Assembly: GCF_003285015.1 (NCBI RefSeq)
Contig: NZ_QMFB01000005.1
Span: 186,001-250,000 of the forward strand
Length of the DNA stretch: 64,000 bases
Source of the DNA: Paenibacillus contaminans
GTDB lineage: Bacteria > Bacillota > Bacilli > Paenibacillales > NBRC-103111
Direction: 5' to 3'
Positions 8,779-17,079 of the stretch are shown in pieces; within the stretch, counting starts at the first letter, position 1; each line of letters starts with the position of its first letter. The notes beneath the pieces were generated by a model. The model worked only from the letters and a program-made list of their open reading frames with translations. It had not been told where the DNA came from and did not search any database. The translations under genes were made by a program, and so were the position numbers.

Positions 8779-10323
8779 TTATTTGATTTGTTCGCGGTAG
8801 TTCATCGGACTCAAGCCCACATGTTTTTTGAATAATATGCTAAAATGCGCCGGATCCTTGAATCCGACTTCATAGGCAATTTCATTCGCCTTCATCCTCG
8901 TTTCAAGCAGCATTCGTTTGGCAGCTTCAATTCGGTAAGACCAGAGCAAATCGCGAAAATTTTGACCGGTCTCTTTTTTAATCAAACGGCTGAGATAAGA
9001 ATGATTCATATGAAAATAGTCTGCCAGCCTCTCCAAAGACATGTCTTCAGCGGATTTACTTCGTAAATAAGTACAAATTTCTTTGACAAGTCCATTCATC
9101 GATTGATTCCGGTTGGTCGCAATAATTCGATCTGCAGACTCCTCCAGCCATTGCTCCAGAAACAACATTAAATCAAACAAAATATCAAAGGATAAAATGG
9201 TCTTGCGAGTTTGCAACTGAATTTCTTCGGGAATTCGCAAATTGTATTCCAGCAGAAGCATTTCTACTCTTTGAATGACTTGCAGGGCGAAAGTATGGAT
9301 ATTGGTTTTCGTCAGTCCTTTCCCCATCATCTCCCTGGATATGGAAAGCAAATAGGAAGGAACTTTTTCTTTTTCCCCTTTACGCAGCATAACGATTAAC
9401 TCATTGAGCTGGTCAGCGCCATTCATGTTGCCCTGCACGCGATTTGGGAGCGCATCGTTAGAAATGATCGAGCCTTTGCCAAGCAGCATCCGATAGTCCA
9501 AGCAGTCCTTGATTTCCTTCCAGGCTTGATGTAAGTACAAAATAGAAGGCTTCACTTTGCTGATACAGATCGATACGGCAAACGGAAACGACTCTTTACA
9601 GCGATCAAGCATATCGCCGGCCATTTTCATGCTGTCCCCGCGCATCTCCCACAGATCGCCATGCGGCTTAAACAGGATAAGATAGAGTCCCTTGCTATCC
9701 GAATAATCCCAATAGCTATAGGGATTATAATCGAGAATTTGGGTCATCGCTTCCCTCAAAGCAACGAACGAATACACTTCCCCAGTCTCTATTAGAACAT
9801 CTGCATTATCAATCACAACACAAACGACAATGATTTCACGGTCTTCCAATCCATTCTCACTAGCAACGGCATATTTATCCCGCTCATTAACGACATGGCT
9901 AAGCATAGACTGAATGACTTGTTCCTGCTTGAGCCTGTCTTCCCGGCTCGTCCGCTCTTCCCCCTGCATGATTAACTCGACGGAGCGGAGCAGCTCCGCA
10001 TTCTGAATGGGCTTGAGGATAAAATCCGCCGCCCCCAGCTTTACCGCATGCTGCGCATATTGAAAGTCATTAAATGCGGTCAAAAAGAGAAACCGGATGT
10101 GCGGAAACCTCGCTTTAATCTGCTCGGCTAATTGAATGCCGTTCATAAGCGGCATACGGATATCGGTAATAACGAGATCCGGTTTATCCGCTGGAATCCG
10201 CTCAAGCGCTTCGACTCCATTCGCCGCAACACCTGTTATTTGACAACCCAAATCGCTCCATTCCGTTAAATGGGCAAGGTGATTCCGAATGAGCTCTTCA
10301 TCGTCTACGATCATGATTTTCAT
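8779..10323 (-). CDS. two-component response regulator, REC plus AraC-type HTH (YesN-like)
   Basis: 514 residues. N-terminal receiver domain (1-120) with the acidic pair D7/D8, phosphoacceptor D54 in VITDIRMP, and K104 in FILKPI. A long middle region (130-400) without a clear motif is usual for this family. C-terminal AraC HTH (about 405-514): MSLERLADYFHMNHSYLSRLIKKETG and the second HTH ANEIAYEVGFKDPAHFSILFKKHVGLSPMNYR. Its start overlaps the kinase stop by 4 bp (ATGA), so the two are co-translated. It lies between the importer operon and the cohesin/dockerin genes, and is the best candidate to bind operators A-C. Confidence 0.93.
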   Translation of the reverse strand: MKIMIVDDEELIRNHLAHLTEWSDLGCQITGVAANGVEALERIPADKPDLVITDIRMPLMNGIQLAEQIKARFPHIRFLFLTAFNDFQYAQHAVKLGAADFILKPIQNAELLRSVELIMQGEERTSREDRLKQEQVIQSMLSHVVNERDKYAVASENGLEDREIIVVCVVIDNADVLIETGEVYSFVALREAMTQILDYNPYSYWDYSDSKGLYLILFKPHGDLWEMRGDSMKMAGDMLDRCKESFPFAVSICISKVKPSILYLHQAWKEIKDCLDYRMLLGKGSIISNDALPNRVQGNMNGADQLNELIVMLRKGEKEKVPSYLLSISREMMGKGLTKTNIHTFALQVIQRVEMLLLEYNLRIPEEIQLQTRKTILSFDILFDLMLFLEQWLEESADRIIATNRNQSMNGLVKEICTYLRSKSAEDMSLERLADYFHMNHSYLSRLIKKETGQNFRDLLWSYRIEAAKRMLLETRMKANEIAYEVGFKDPAHFSILFKKHVGLSPMNYREQIK

Positions 10324-12026
10324 TGAGGTTCATCATCCTTCATTAAATTAATAGGCAAGCGTAAGCGGACGATCGTCCCGCAGTCCAATGCCGGCTCTAT
10401 CGTTAACCCGTATCTTCGGCCATAAAGCAGCTGAATCCGCTGCTTCACATTATTTAAACCAATCCCTAAGCTTGGATGATCCTTGGATGACAGGTTAAGT
10501 CCCGCTCCATTATCCTGTATTTCGACAATCAAATCGTATTCGTGCAAATAAGCGCTGATCTTAATGATGCCTTGTTCCTGAATCAGGTCAATTCCATGAA
10601 TAATGGCATTTTCCACAAGCGGCTGTAAAATGAGCTTCGGCACGATAACCTGCTGCAGCTCTTCCGAAACGTCGATTGTCCAAGTCAGCCGTTCCTTGTA
10701 TCGGTACTTAGCCAGCTGTAAATAGTACAAAACGAATTGAAGCTCATTTTTCAGAGGAATCAAATCGCTTCCCGGCGAGATCGAAAAGCGAAAAATAGCG
10801 GCCAGCAACCGGATCATGTCCGGTATAGCCGTTGAACCAAGCTCTTTAGCCATGATGTTGACGGATTCCAGCGTGTTGTATAGAAAATGCGGATTGATCT
10901 GGGCCTTAATCATTTTAAGTTCGGCTTCTTTGTTCAGCAGATCGACTTTGTAAACCTTTTCAATTAAATTTTGTATATCCGTAATCAAATGATTAAAGCT
11001 GACACAGAGCCGTCCGACTTCATCAATCGTTTTGATATTGTCGATCTTTTCGTAAATCTCCTTCTGGGCCTTCCCCATCAGATTACTTAATCTCGCAATC
11101 GGCGTTGTCACCCGGCGCAATATAATAACGGTCAGAATCAGTACAAGAAGCCCTGTTACCGCTGTAATAAACAGTGCAAAAAAAGCCAAGCTATCAATTT
11201 CCTCGTGGAAGCTGGATTTTGAAAAAAGGCTGATAAAACGGAATCCCGAATAATCGGATACTCTTTCTAATAGAACCGTATTCTTGGTATCCGGCAGACG
11301 AAAACGAGTGCCGATTTGTTGTTGGTTTGCATTGGACAAAATCAGCCCGCCGGCGTTCGTCATAAAAAATTCCTGACTGCCGTAGGTTGAATAGGCCTTC
11401 GCTATCCGCTCCGGATTCAGCATGACAATCAAGAGACCGATTTTTTTTCCAGTAGGCTCATGAAGCATTTCCTTAGCGCCTACCAACCGGTTATGATCGT
11501 TAAAGGGAGCCCAAACGAAAGCCTCGGGCTTCTCGTGCGCCATGGCTTCCAGAGCAAGCATAGACTCAAGCTTGTATTCGGAATCGGCATAATAGACCTG
11601 TTGATTTGCGTTAACTAAGTATATGGCATCGATAAATTCGCTTCTTAATTTCCACTCGGACAATCGTTCATTAACACGTTTGCCTCTGCTCGTAAAGCTC
11701 TCTTGATTTTTGTCAGTAGAGGTAAAATCCTCCCGTAAAGCGGTTGCAATACTATCATCCCTTTGGATCTGCGCGGCTTGTAGAGTAACATCCCGTAAAT
11801 ATCCGTCTATTTTATCGACCATCTCTACCAATGATTGTTTTTTCGAATCGGTGATTTTCGTCTCCAAAATGGCTGTCGATCTATAATAAAAGACACTAAT
11901 CACGAGGATCAGCGGAAGTAAGGTCAATACCGAGTATAAGAGAATCATTTTATTAAAGAGCTTGGACGCGAATACTCTCCATAGACTCCTTATCAATTTC
12001 CTTGGAATCGTAAAAAACAATGGCAT
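10320..12026 (-). CDS. sensor histidine kinase, YesM/LytS type
   Basis: 568 residues from the ATG at 12026 (GGAGGGA just upstream; an in-frame TTG at 12035 overlaps that site and is rejected). Two membrane helices (about 25-48 and 280-305) flank an extracellular Cache-like sensor region. A HAMP segment follows, then the His_kinase domain with phosphoacceptor His 380 in INPHFLYNTLESVN, and an ATPase domain with N-box VENAIIHGI, GAGLN and GIGLNNVKQRIQLLYG. It should phosphorylate the response regulator encoded next, in answer to an extracellular sugar, possibly via the importer's binding protein (inference). Confidence 0.93.
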   Translation of the reverse strand: MPLFFTIPRKLIRSLWRVFASKLFNKMILLYSVLTLLPLILVISVFYYRSTAILETKITDSKKQSLVEMVDKIDGYLRDVTLQAAQIQRDDSIATALREDFTSTDKNQESFTSRGKRVNERLSEWKLRSEFIDAIYLVNANQQVYYADSEYKLESMLALEAMAHEKPEAFVWAPFNDHNRLVGAKEMLHEPTGKKIGLLIVMLNPERIAKAYSTYGSQEFFMTNAGGLILSNANQQQIGTRFRLPDTKNTVLLERVSDYSGFRFISLFSKSSFHEEIDSLAFFALFITAVTGLLVLILTVIILRRVTTPIARLSNLMGKAQKEIYEKIDNIKTIDEVGRLCVSFNHLITDIQNLIEKVYKVDLLNKEAELKMIKAQINPHFLYNTLESVNIMAKELGSTAIPDMIRLLAAIFRFSISPGSDLIPLKNELQFVLYYLQLAKYRYKERLTWTIDVSEELQQVIVPKLILQPLVENAIIHGIDLIQEQGIIKISAYLHEYDLIVEIQDNGAGLNLSSKDHPSLGIGLNNVKQRIQLLYGRRYGLTIEPALDCGTIVRLRLPINLMKDDEPQ

Positions 12027-12081
12027 TCCCTCCAATTCTCACATAAACAAATAAGATTATGGTAATTGTATATTGAATCAA

Positions 12082-12087
12082 ATTATA
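12082..12087 (-). promoter_or_regulatory. extended -10 promoter element of kinase/regulator operon
   Basis: On the minus strand TGGTATAAT gives a TGn extended -10 with the consensus hexamer, about 56 bp upstream of the kinase ATG. No convincing -35 is seen, and no copy of the A-C direct repeat, so the two-component genes seem to be expressed independently of their putative target operator. Confidence 0.5.
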
Positions 12088-12149
12088 CCAGTAAGTGAAA
12101 TTACTAATGGAAACAATTTATCCGGCTAGGGGAATCGCAATGCAAGGAT

Positions 12150-12184
12150 AAACGGCTTCGCGGTCCTTTGGGACGCGCGCGTTT
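12150..12184. other. GC-rich hairpin of unknown role
   Basis: AAACG (12150-12154) pairs with CGTTT (12180-12184), enclosing CGCGGTCC-TTTG-GGACGCGCG, a stem with one bulge. It lies between the cohesin-SLH terminator and the kinase promoter. No T-run follows on either strand and I cannot match it to a known riboswitch. Confidence 0.35.
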
Positions 12185-12239
12185 ACCGTTGAAACATAAG
12201 CACTTGGTAGTTGAAACCTATAAATTCTTATATTTGAAT

Positions 12240-12277
12240 AAAAACAAAAAAACAGGTACGGTAAATCACCTGTTTTC
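12240..12277 (-). terminator. intrinsic terminator after cohesin-SLH gene
   Basis: Minus strand: AAAACAGGT, a 10-base loop and ACCTGTTTTT followed by a T-rich tail (TTGTTTTT). It ends transcription about 35 bp after the cohesin-SLH stop codon. Confidence 0.85.
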
Positions 12278-12308
12278 TGCGTCTTTGCCCCGTTTCTCGC
12301 TTCTTTTG

Positions 12309-13334
12309 CTATAGAAGGCGTAACGAAGTTAATAATCTTTTCATCACCGTCGCCGCTTCCGCCCTTGTAGCCTGATCCAGAGGAACAAACCTCATCTCCG
12401 CTCTGCCATTCATGATTCCTAAACGGACAGCTATTTGGACTTCCGCTTTGGCCCACTCGCTTATAGCTTCCGAATCGGCGAAAGTCATTACGGAGCCAGT
12501 ATCGATATCGTCCCTTGATGCAGACTCTGAAGCATAGTCGCTCGCTCTAACCATCAAAACAGCCATTTCTTCCCTTGAGATGTTCTCTTCCGGAGCAAAG
12601 CTGGTTTCTGTCTTTCCTTGGATAATGCCTGCTGAATAAGCGCTATTTACTTCATTCTCATACCAAGAACCAGGCGTTACATCGGTAAACGGGTTTTGAT
12701 TCCTAGTAACTTTCAGATCCAGCGCCCGAGCAATTAATGCGGTAAACTGTGCTCTTGTGACTTTTGCTTCCGGTGCAAAAAGATCTTCATCGATTCCTTT
12801 TATGATGTTTTTCGAAGCAAGCAGTTCTATATCTGCCTTGGCCCAATGGCCATCCAAATCTAGAAACCCCTTTGACACGGAAATGCTCTCTCCTAAGGAA
12901 AACGTTTGATTGGACAAATTGCGGTCGACCACCTTCATGGATTCCCACTTAACGGTGGAGGTACCGTAATTTTTAGTCTTAAATGTCAGGGTACCGATGA
13001 TGATATCCCCGCTTTCTCCGGTTACATTTCCGATTTTGGTATGAGCGATGATGATCTCGTTTTTCTTGATAATAGGGGATACGGAAAAACCGTTCAGATT
13101 GGATTTAGCTTCCACAAGCTCTAAGTGGTCGGGATCAAACGTAAATCTGGCCTCATAGCCATATAGATCTTCAAGGTTTTTACCGCTCATGGTGACGATC
13201 GTTTTACCGTCAACAGGTTTAGCGGCGGTCAATAAAAACGATGATGCCGTCTCCGCAGAAGCGGTTGCAAGCAGCAGCCATGGAAAACAGAGTAAGCATA
13301 CTAATAGGCAGGGGATCATTTTACGATTCATCAT
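12309..13334 (-). CDS. cohesin-domain surface protein with three SLH repeats
   Basis: 341 residues. Signal peptide (1-27, CLLVCLLCFPWLLLATASA). Residues about 30-152 form a cohesin-like beta-sandwich (VTMSGKNLEDLYGYEARFTFDPDHLELVEAK ... GESGDIIIGTLTFKTK), the fold that binds dockerins in cellulosomes. Three S-layer homology repeats follow (about 155-341; DLDGHWAKADIELLASKNIIKGI, FTDVTPGSWYENEVNSAYSAGIIQG, FADSEAISEWAKAEVQIAVRLGIMNGR), which attach proteins to the cell-wall polymer. It thus resembles a minimal anchoring scaffoldin. The gene directly upstream encodes a dockerin-bearing protein 75 bp away; the two are probably one transcript. SLH-distal TRAE motifs are intact. Cohesin assignment is from the sequence pattern only. 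Confidence 0.85.
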   Translation of the reverse strand: MMNRKMIPCLLVCLLCFPWLLLATASAETASSFLLTAAKPVDGKTIVTMSGKNLEDLYGYEARFTFDPDHLELVEAKSNLNGFSVSPIIKKNEIIIAHTKIGNVTGESGDIIIGTLTFKTKNYGTSTVKWESMKVVDRNLSNQTFSLGESISVSKGFLDLDGHWAKADIELLASKNIIKGIDEDLFAPEAKVTRAQFTALIARALDLKVTRNQNPFTDVTPGSWYENEVNSAYSAGIIQGKTETSFAPEENISREEMAVLMVRASDYASESASRDDIDTGSVMTFADSEAISEWAKAEVQIAVRLGIMNGRAEMRFVPLDQATRAEAATVMKRLLTSLRLL

Positions 13335-13369
13335 ATCGTCCTTTCGCTGGGTAAAGGGCCGTCTAGTAC

Positions 13370-13399
13370 AAACAGGAAGGAGGATTCCCCTTCCTGTTT
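13370..13399 (-). other. intercistronic stem-loop without T-run
   Basis: An 11-bp perfect stem (AAACAGGAAGG at 13370-13380, CCTTCCTGTTT at 13389-13399) lies between the dockerin gene stop and the cohesin-SLH start. No U-tract follows on the transcribed strand, so it may be a processing or partial-termination site setting the ratio of the two products. Confidence 0.45.
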
Positions 13400-13409
13400 A
13401 TACGTTCCG

Positions 13410-16400
13410 TTATTCCACAATCTTCTTGGCAACCGCTGCGAGATCGAGGATATCAATTTTCCCGTCTCCGTTAATATCCGCTTTCTTCACTTGCTGCCAA
13501 TCCGGACTGCTGCTGTCTTTACCGTAATGAGCGGCCATGATGGACAAATCGCCTATGGTGACTTTTCCGTCTTGATTGATGTCGGTGCTATGTCCGCCAG
13601 TATCTCCTGTCGTAATCTGAATACTAATAGACGATAATGCGGCCAGGATCTCGTTTCCTTGATCGTTTCCAAGAGCCGCGCTCGTAATCGAGACTACTCC
13701 TGTCGCCGTTTGTGAAATATTTTTAGCTCTAAATGTCAGCTCTATCGCTTGCCCGCTGCTAACGATCGCATGCTCCGAGCCTTGACTGGCAACAATCAGC
13801 CGCAGTTTGCCCGCAGGCTCCTTGACTATTTCTACAAGAGCAAGCCCTTCTAGTAAGGACCTTGCGGATACAAATTCCATGACGGCAGGATCGTAATCCA
13901 ATTTGATATCCTGTCCGTAAACCGCCCCGGTAACATTGTTTAAGCCATAGCTCACTTTAAATTCCGTTCCCGCAGGAACCGAGCTTCTTTCAGCCGTTAA
14001 AGAAGTGCTGATTGCGGCCGGTTCGGAAGAGATCGTTACCGATACTTTCCCGATATTCGAATCCGTTATGCCGTCATTCGCTTTGAACGTAAAGGTATCC
14101 GTTCCCGCAGCGCCGTGAAACGGCGTATAACGAAACGCTCCGGTCGTCGGATTTGTTAAGGTTACGGTGCCTTTCGTTCCGTTCGTTTCGATGCTGTAAA
14201 GAAGCGGGCCGCCGGACGAAGCATTCGCACTAAGCGTGCCGTTAAGAGCGGTACCGGCCGTCGTTGTCAAATCCATATCGATTGCGGTAGTCAAGGTATC
14301 GGCGAACGAAGCATCCAAGGCGTACAATCTGCCCTCGCCCGGTTCGAAGCTATCGGACAGCGTTCCGGTCGTACTGTTGTAATTCGTACTGACCTCCGCT
14401 CCAGTCGTTTTGGATACTTCCGTCACAGTATGGATGCCGGGCGATAATTGAAACGATAAGGTCTGCGAATTCTGATAGTCGTTATTCACTACCATCACAT
14501 ATTTCCGGCCGTTCTCGTGGGTGAAATACCCGATAACAGCGGGTTGATCGCCAATCTGCTGCCAGAAAAAATTAGCAGGCAGCGCCTTTGTAGAATCAGG
14601 AATCGTGCTGCCGGTATGATAAACTTCTTTGGAAGTCAGCTTCAAAAGCGTCGAACCGAGATATTGGACTTCGGCATCGATATCCTTTGCCCAGTAGTAG
14701 GAATTGTTTCTGGTCCCGTCCGGCAAAATCAGACCGTTATTATGCCCGGCCGGTGTAAAGTAGGTGTACCACATATAGCCTTTTGCGCCATAGACCAGAT
14801 TCGTATAGACCTGATAACGCATTTCCGATTCGTTAGGAACACGCTGCCAGTTATGACCTACGGATTGCATATAACTCCAGAAATCAATCCCGGCCGATAA
14901 CGAATGATTTCGGATGATTTCCAGATTGGCATAATATCCTTCTCGAAACTCCGATCCATTTGCATAAGGGTAAAAATCAAAGGAGAGAACATCCGGTTGG
15001 GTGCTTACCCAGCGGGACACATAATCCTCATAAGTTCCGCCTTGAATGTTCTGATCAAAAGTAAACCACAGGTCAGCATCTATTAATGATCCATCCCTAT
15101 AGGCCGTTCCGTCGTTTATCCAGTTGTCGCCGATTTTCGAGCGGACCACTCCGTCAATAGAAGCATTCCCCTCCACCGTAAACTCCATATAATACAGCGT
15201 ATTTTCTTGGACATCGGTATCAAGATTAAACTGCGGCCAGTTCGAATTTGCCCCCATACGGCTGCCGCCGGCGATCAGGTTCGTTTTGGCCGGAGAATCC
15301 CAAAGCTTTAGGGTCACTTCCTCGCCTTCGTTCCATGTCTGCTGATCAACCCAGATCTGAACGGTCGATATATGGGTTTGACCCGGCATCGTCGTGAACG
15401 TTTGCCCCAGCGATTGTTGGGAGGTTAATGGTTCACTCGCCGTATAGTTTTCGAAGCCCAGTTGTCCGGGGGTAGCGAAATTCGGCAGCAAATTGACAAA
15501 CACCATATGATCGGGATCATTGGCTTTCAATCGTTTCGTTGCTTCCTGCAGCTTCGGATAAAAATTGCTGCTCGGTTCATCAAGCAAATAATATCCTTTT
15601 GTCGCCTCATAATCCTTATAGGTTTCGGTGATTGCATCCAAACTGGCATCGGATGGACGCAGTCTGGCGCCATCGGCGTAGACGAGCTGAAAGTAGGTGA
15701 TATCGAACGTAAGGTCGGCATGTTCCGGCACGCCATTCCGATAGGCTTCTCCATCGTTGTATACATCGCTTGTGCTTGCCGATAGGTTTACAGGGGTCGA
15801 GCTATTGCTCGTGACCTCCATGTAATAAGATTGATTTAAGCCGATCGGTATATTCCCTATAGGAAATGCGCCGTCTCTCGAGTTGCTCGTAATGCTGTTT
15901 AGTAAAGTTTGCTTAGCCGGACTATCGTAAATCGAAAGAGTCAGTATCGTGCCGGGATCCCATGGTGAGGCAGGATCGACAAAAAGCTTGACGCTTTCGA
16001 TGTACCAGCCTGTGTCCAAATCTTCTCTCTTCACCTTAAACGTCTGCCCGATCGGCTGAGAATCGCTGACGGAAAGGGTTCCGCCTCCCGCAGTTTGCGG
16101 TACATTGTAAAAGTCTACGGCGAAGCGGCTATCGTTAACCATGATTTTGAAATCATTCGCTTCCGCCAGCCTTAAGGCTTTATCGTTAGCTTCCGGTGAG
16201 ACTACGTAGTTATTGCCAATGAAAAAATTGGCGTTCATCTCTCTCATTTCTTTATATCTTTCATCTGTAGTATCGTTTGGTCCGGGCGGCCAAAAAAGAC
16301 CGATTGGGAAAACGTTAGGTACGTTAGTTACGACATCAGGTACTTCTTCCAATGAGAAATCGTCGCAATAGGCGCTTCCCGTATCCCCGCTCGGTCTATA

Positions 16401-16850
16401 ACAGAACACTCGGGCGAACGTGTTGGATTCACCTGTCGTAAAGATGACAGTCCCTTTCGTATAACTATTTCCGACAAGCGTTTCGGCCAGAATCTCGCCG
16501 CCGTAGCTATTAACGCCAATGAACGTCGCCCCGCTGTCCATTTTGGCATAACCGGTCAATTTATACTTCGTATTCGGCAATAACCCGGTCACCACCTGAT
16601 TCACTTGTTCGCCTAATTGCGTTATCTTCGCGGCATATGTCCCCGACCTGACATTTGCGGGCACGTTCGTGATCTCCGCCGTAATCGTACTCCATGAATC
16701 TAGCGTTCCGCTCTCGAATCCGGCATTTTGCATTAAATTTGCGTCGGCTGTGGCTGCACTTGCGGGAATGGGATTTGCAATTAGCGTTCCCGCAGCCATA
16801 AGAACGGCTAAACAAATAAAAACGATTTTTCGCGCCAAATTCTTTGCCAT
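13410..16850 (-). CDS. secreted multimodular barrel protein with CBM, cadherin-like, cohesin-like and dockerin modules
   Basis: 1146 residues from the ATG at 16850, chosen for its GGGAGGA site 7 bp upstream and because the signal peptide (MAKNLARKIVFICLAVLMAAG) begins there; the open frame extends 126 bases more. Modules by residue: CBM4/9-like jelly roll 38-170; a TIM-barrel-like body 181-838 (FPIGLFWPPGPNDTTDERYKE, GYYLLDEPSSNFYP with Glu425, VLSFDFYPYANG) interrupted by two related beta-sandwich inserts at about 258-393 and 470-603; a cadherin/VCBS-like domain 853-941; a cohesin-like domain 946-1080; a type I dockerin 1088-1146 with two calcium loops (DINQDGKVTIGD, DINGDGKIDILD). Probably a glycan-active enzyme or adhesin of unassigned family. 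The dockerin should be able to bind the cohesin-SLH protein encoded next. Promoter carries operator C. Confidence 0.85.
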   Translation of the reverse strand: MAKNLARKIVFICLAVLMAAGTLIANPIPASAATADANLMQNAGFESGTLDSWSTITAEITNVPANVRSGTYAAKITQLGEQVNQVVTGLLPNTKYKLTGYAKMDSGATFIGVNSYGGEILAETLVGNSYTKGTVIFTTGESNTFARVFCYRPSGDTGSAYCDDFSLEEVPDVVTNVPNVFPIGLFWPPGPNDTTDERYKEMREMNANFFIGNNYVVSPEANDKALRLAEANDFKIMVNDSRFAVDFYNVPQTAGGGTLSVSDSQPIGQTFKVKREDLDTGWYIESVKLFVDPASPWDPGTILTLSIYDSPAKQTLLNSITSNSRDGAFPIGNIPIGLNQSYYMEVTSNSSTPVNLSASTSDVYNDGEAYRNGVPEHADLTFDITYFQLVYADGARLRPSDASLDAITETYKDYEATKGYYLLDEPSSNFYPKLQEATKRLKANDPDHMVFVNLLPNFATPGQLGFENYTASEPLTSQQSLGQTFTTMPGQTHISTVQIWVDQQTWNEGEEVTLKLWDSPAKTNLIAGGSRMGANSNWPQFNLDTDVQENTLYYMEFTVEGNASIDGVVRSKIGDNWINDGTAYRDGSLIDADLWFTFDQNIQGGTYEDYVSRWVSTQPDVLSFDFYPYANGSEFREGYYANLEIIRNHSLSAGIDFWSYMQSVGHNWQRVPNESEMRYQVYTNLVYGAKGYMWYTYFTPAGHNNGLILPDGTRNNSYYWAKDIDAEVQYLGSTLLKLTSKEVYHTGSTIPDSTKALPANFFWQQIGDQPAVIGYFTHENGRKYVMVVNNDYQNSQTLSFQLSPGIHTVTEVSKTTGAEVSTNYNSTTGTLSDSFEPGEGRLYALDASFADTLTTAIDMDLTTTAGTALNGTLSANASSGGPLLYSIETNGTKGTVTLTNPTTGAFRYTPFHGAAGTDTFTFKANDGITDSNIGKVSVTISSEPAAISTSLTAERSSVPAGTEFKVSYGLNNVTGAVYGQDIKLDYDPAVMEFVSARSLLEGLALVEIVKEPAGKLRLIVASQGSEHAIVSSGQAIELTFRAKNISQTATGVVSITSAALGNDQGNEILAALSSISIQITTGDTGGHSTDINQDGKVTIGDLSIMAAHYGKDSSSPDWQQVKKADINGDGKIDILDLAAVAKKIVE

Positions 16851-16964
16851 CAAAGAATCCTCCCGGTTATTAAAATAATGAAACAATCGTAATCCCAAGC
16901 TTTTGCATACAGAAGAGCGAAACCGTATACTTTGAAAGTCCACCATTCTCCTTTCCTCTAATAC

Positions 16965-17028
16965 AATATAAGCCATCTATCGGAAGCGTTTACATAACTG
17001 CAGTTTACATTTCTTTATTCCAATTGAC
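16965..17028 (-). promoter_or_regulatory. promoter with AraC-type direct-repeat operator, site C
   Basis: Minus strand: GTCAATTGGAATAA, then 20 bp on GTAAACTGCAGTTA (16995-17008), a weak -35 (TGTAAA, 16989-16994), 18 bp and -10 TATATT (16965-16970), about 115 bp before the dockerin-protein ATG. Of the three sites it has the most changes in the repeats. Same geometry as sites A and B. Confidence 0.7.
16980..16995 (-). promoter_or_regulatory. cre-like site (CcpA) overlapping promoter C
   Basis: Minus strand ATGTAAACGCTTCCGA fits the catabolite-responsive element pattern WTGNAANCGNWNNCAW with one clear mismatch. It lies between -35 and -10 of promoter C, a position where CcpA would repress. Confidence 0.4.
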
Positions 17029-17079
17029 TTCACTTGAATAGGTTGATCCTGCATGAAGAGTTGACATCGTACCGCTGCT

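Noticed and set aside
12150-12184. Hairpin considered as a riboswitch (c-di-GMP or similar)
   Set aside because: No matching conserved core or expression platform could be found by eye; kept only as a hairpin.
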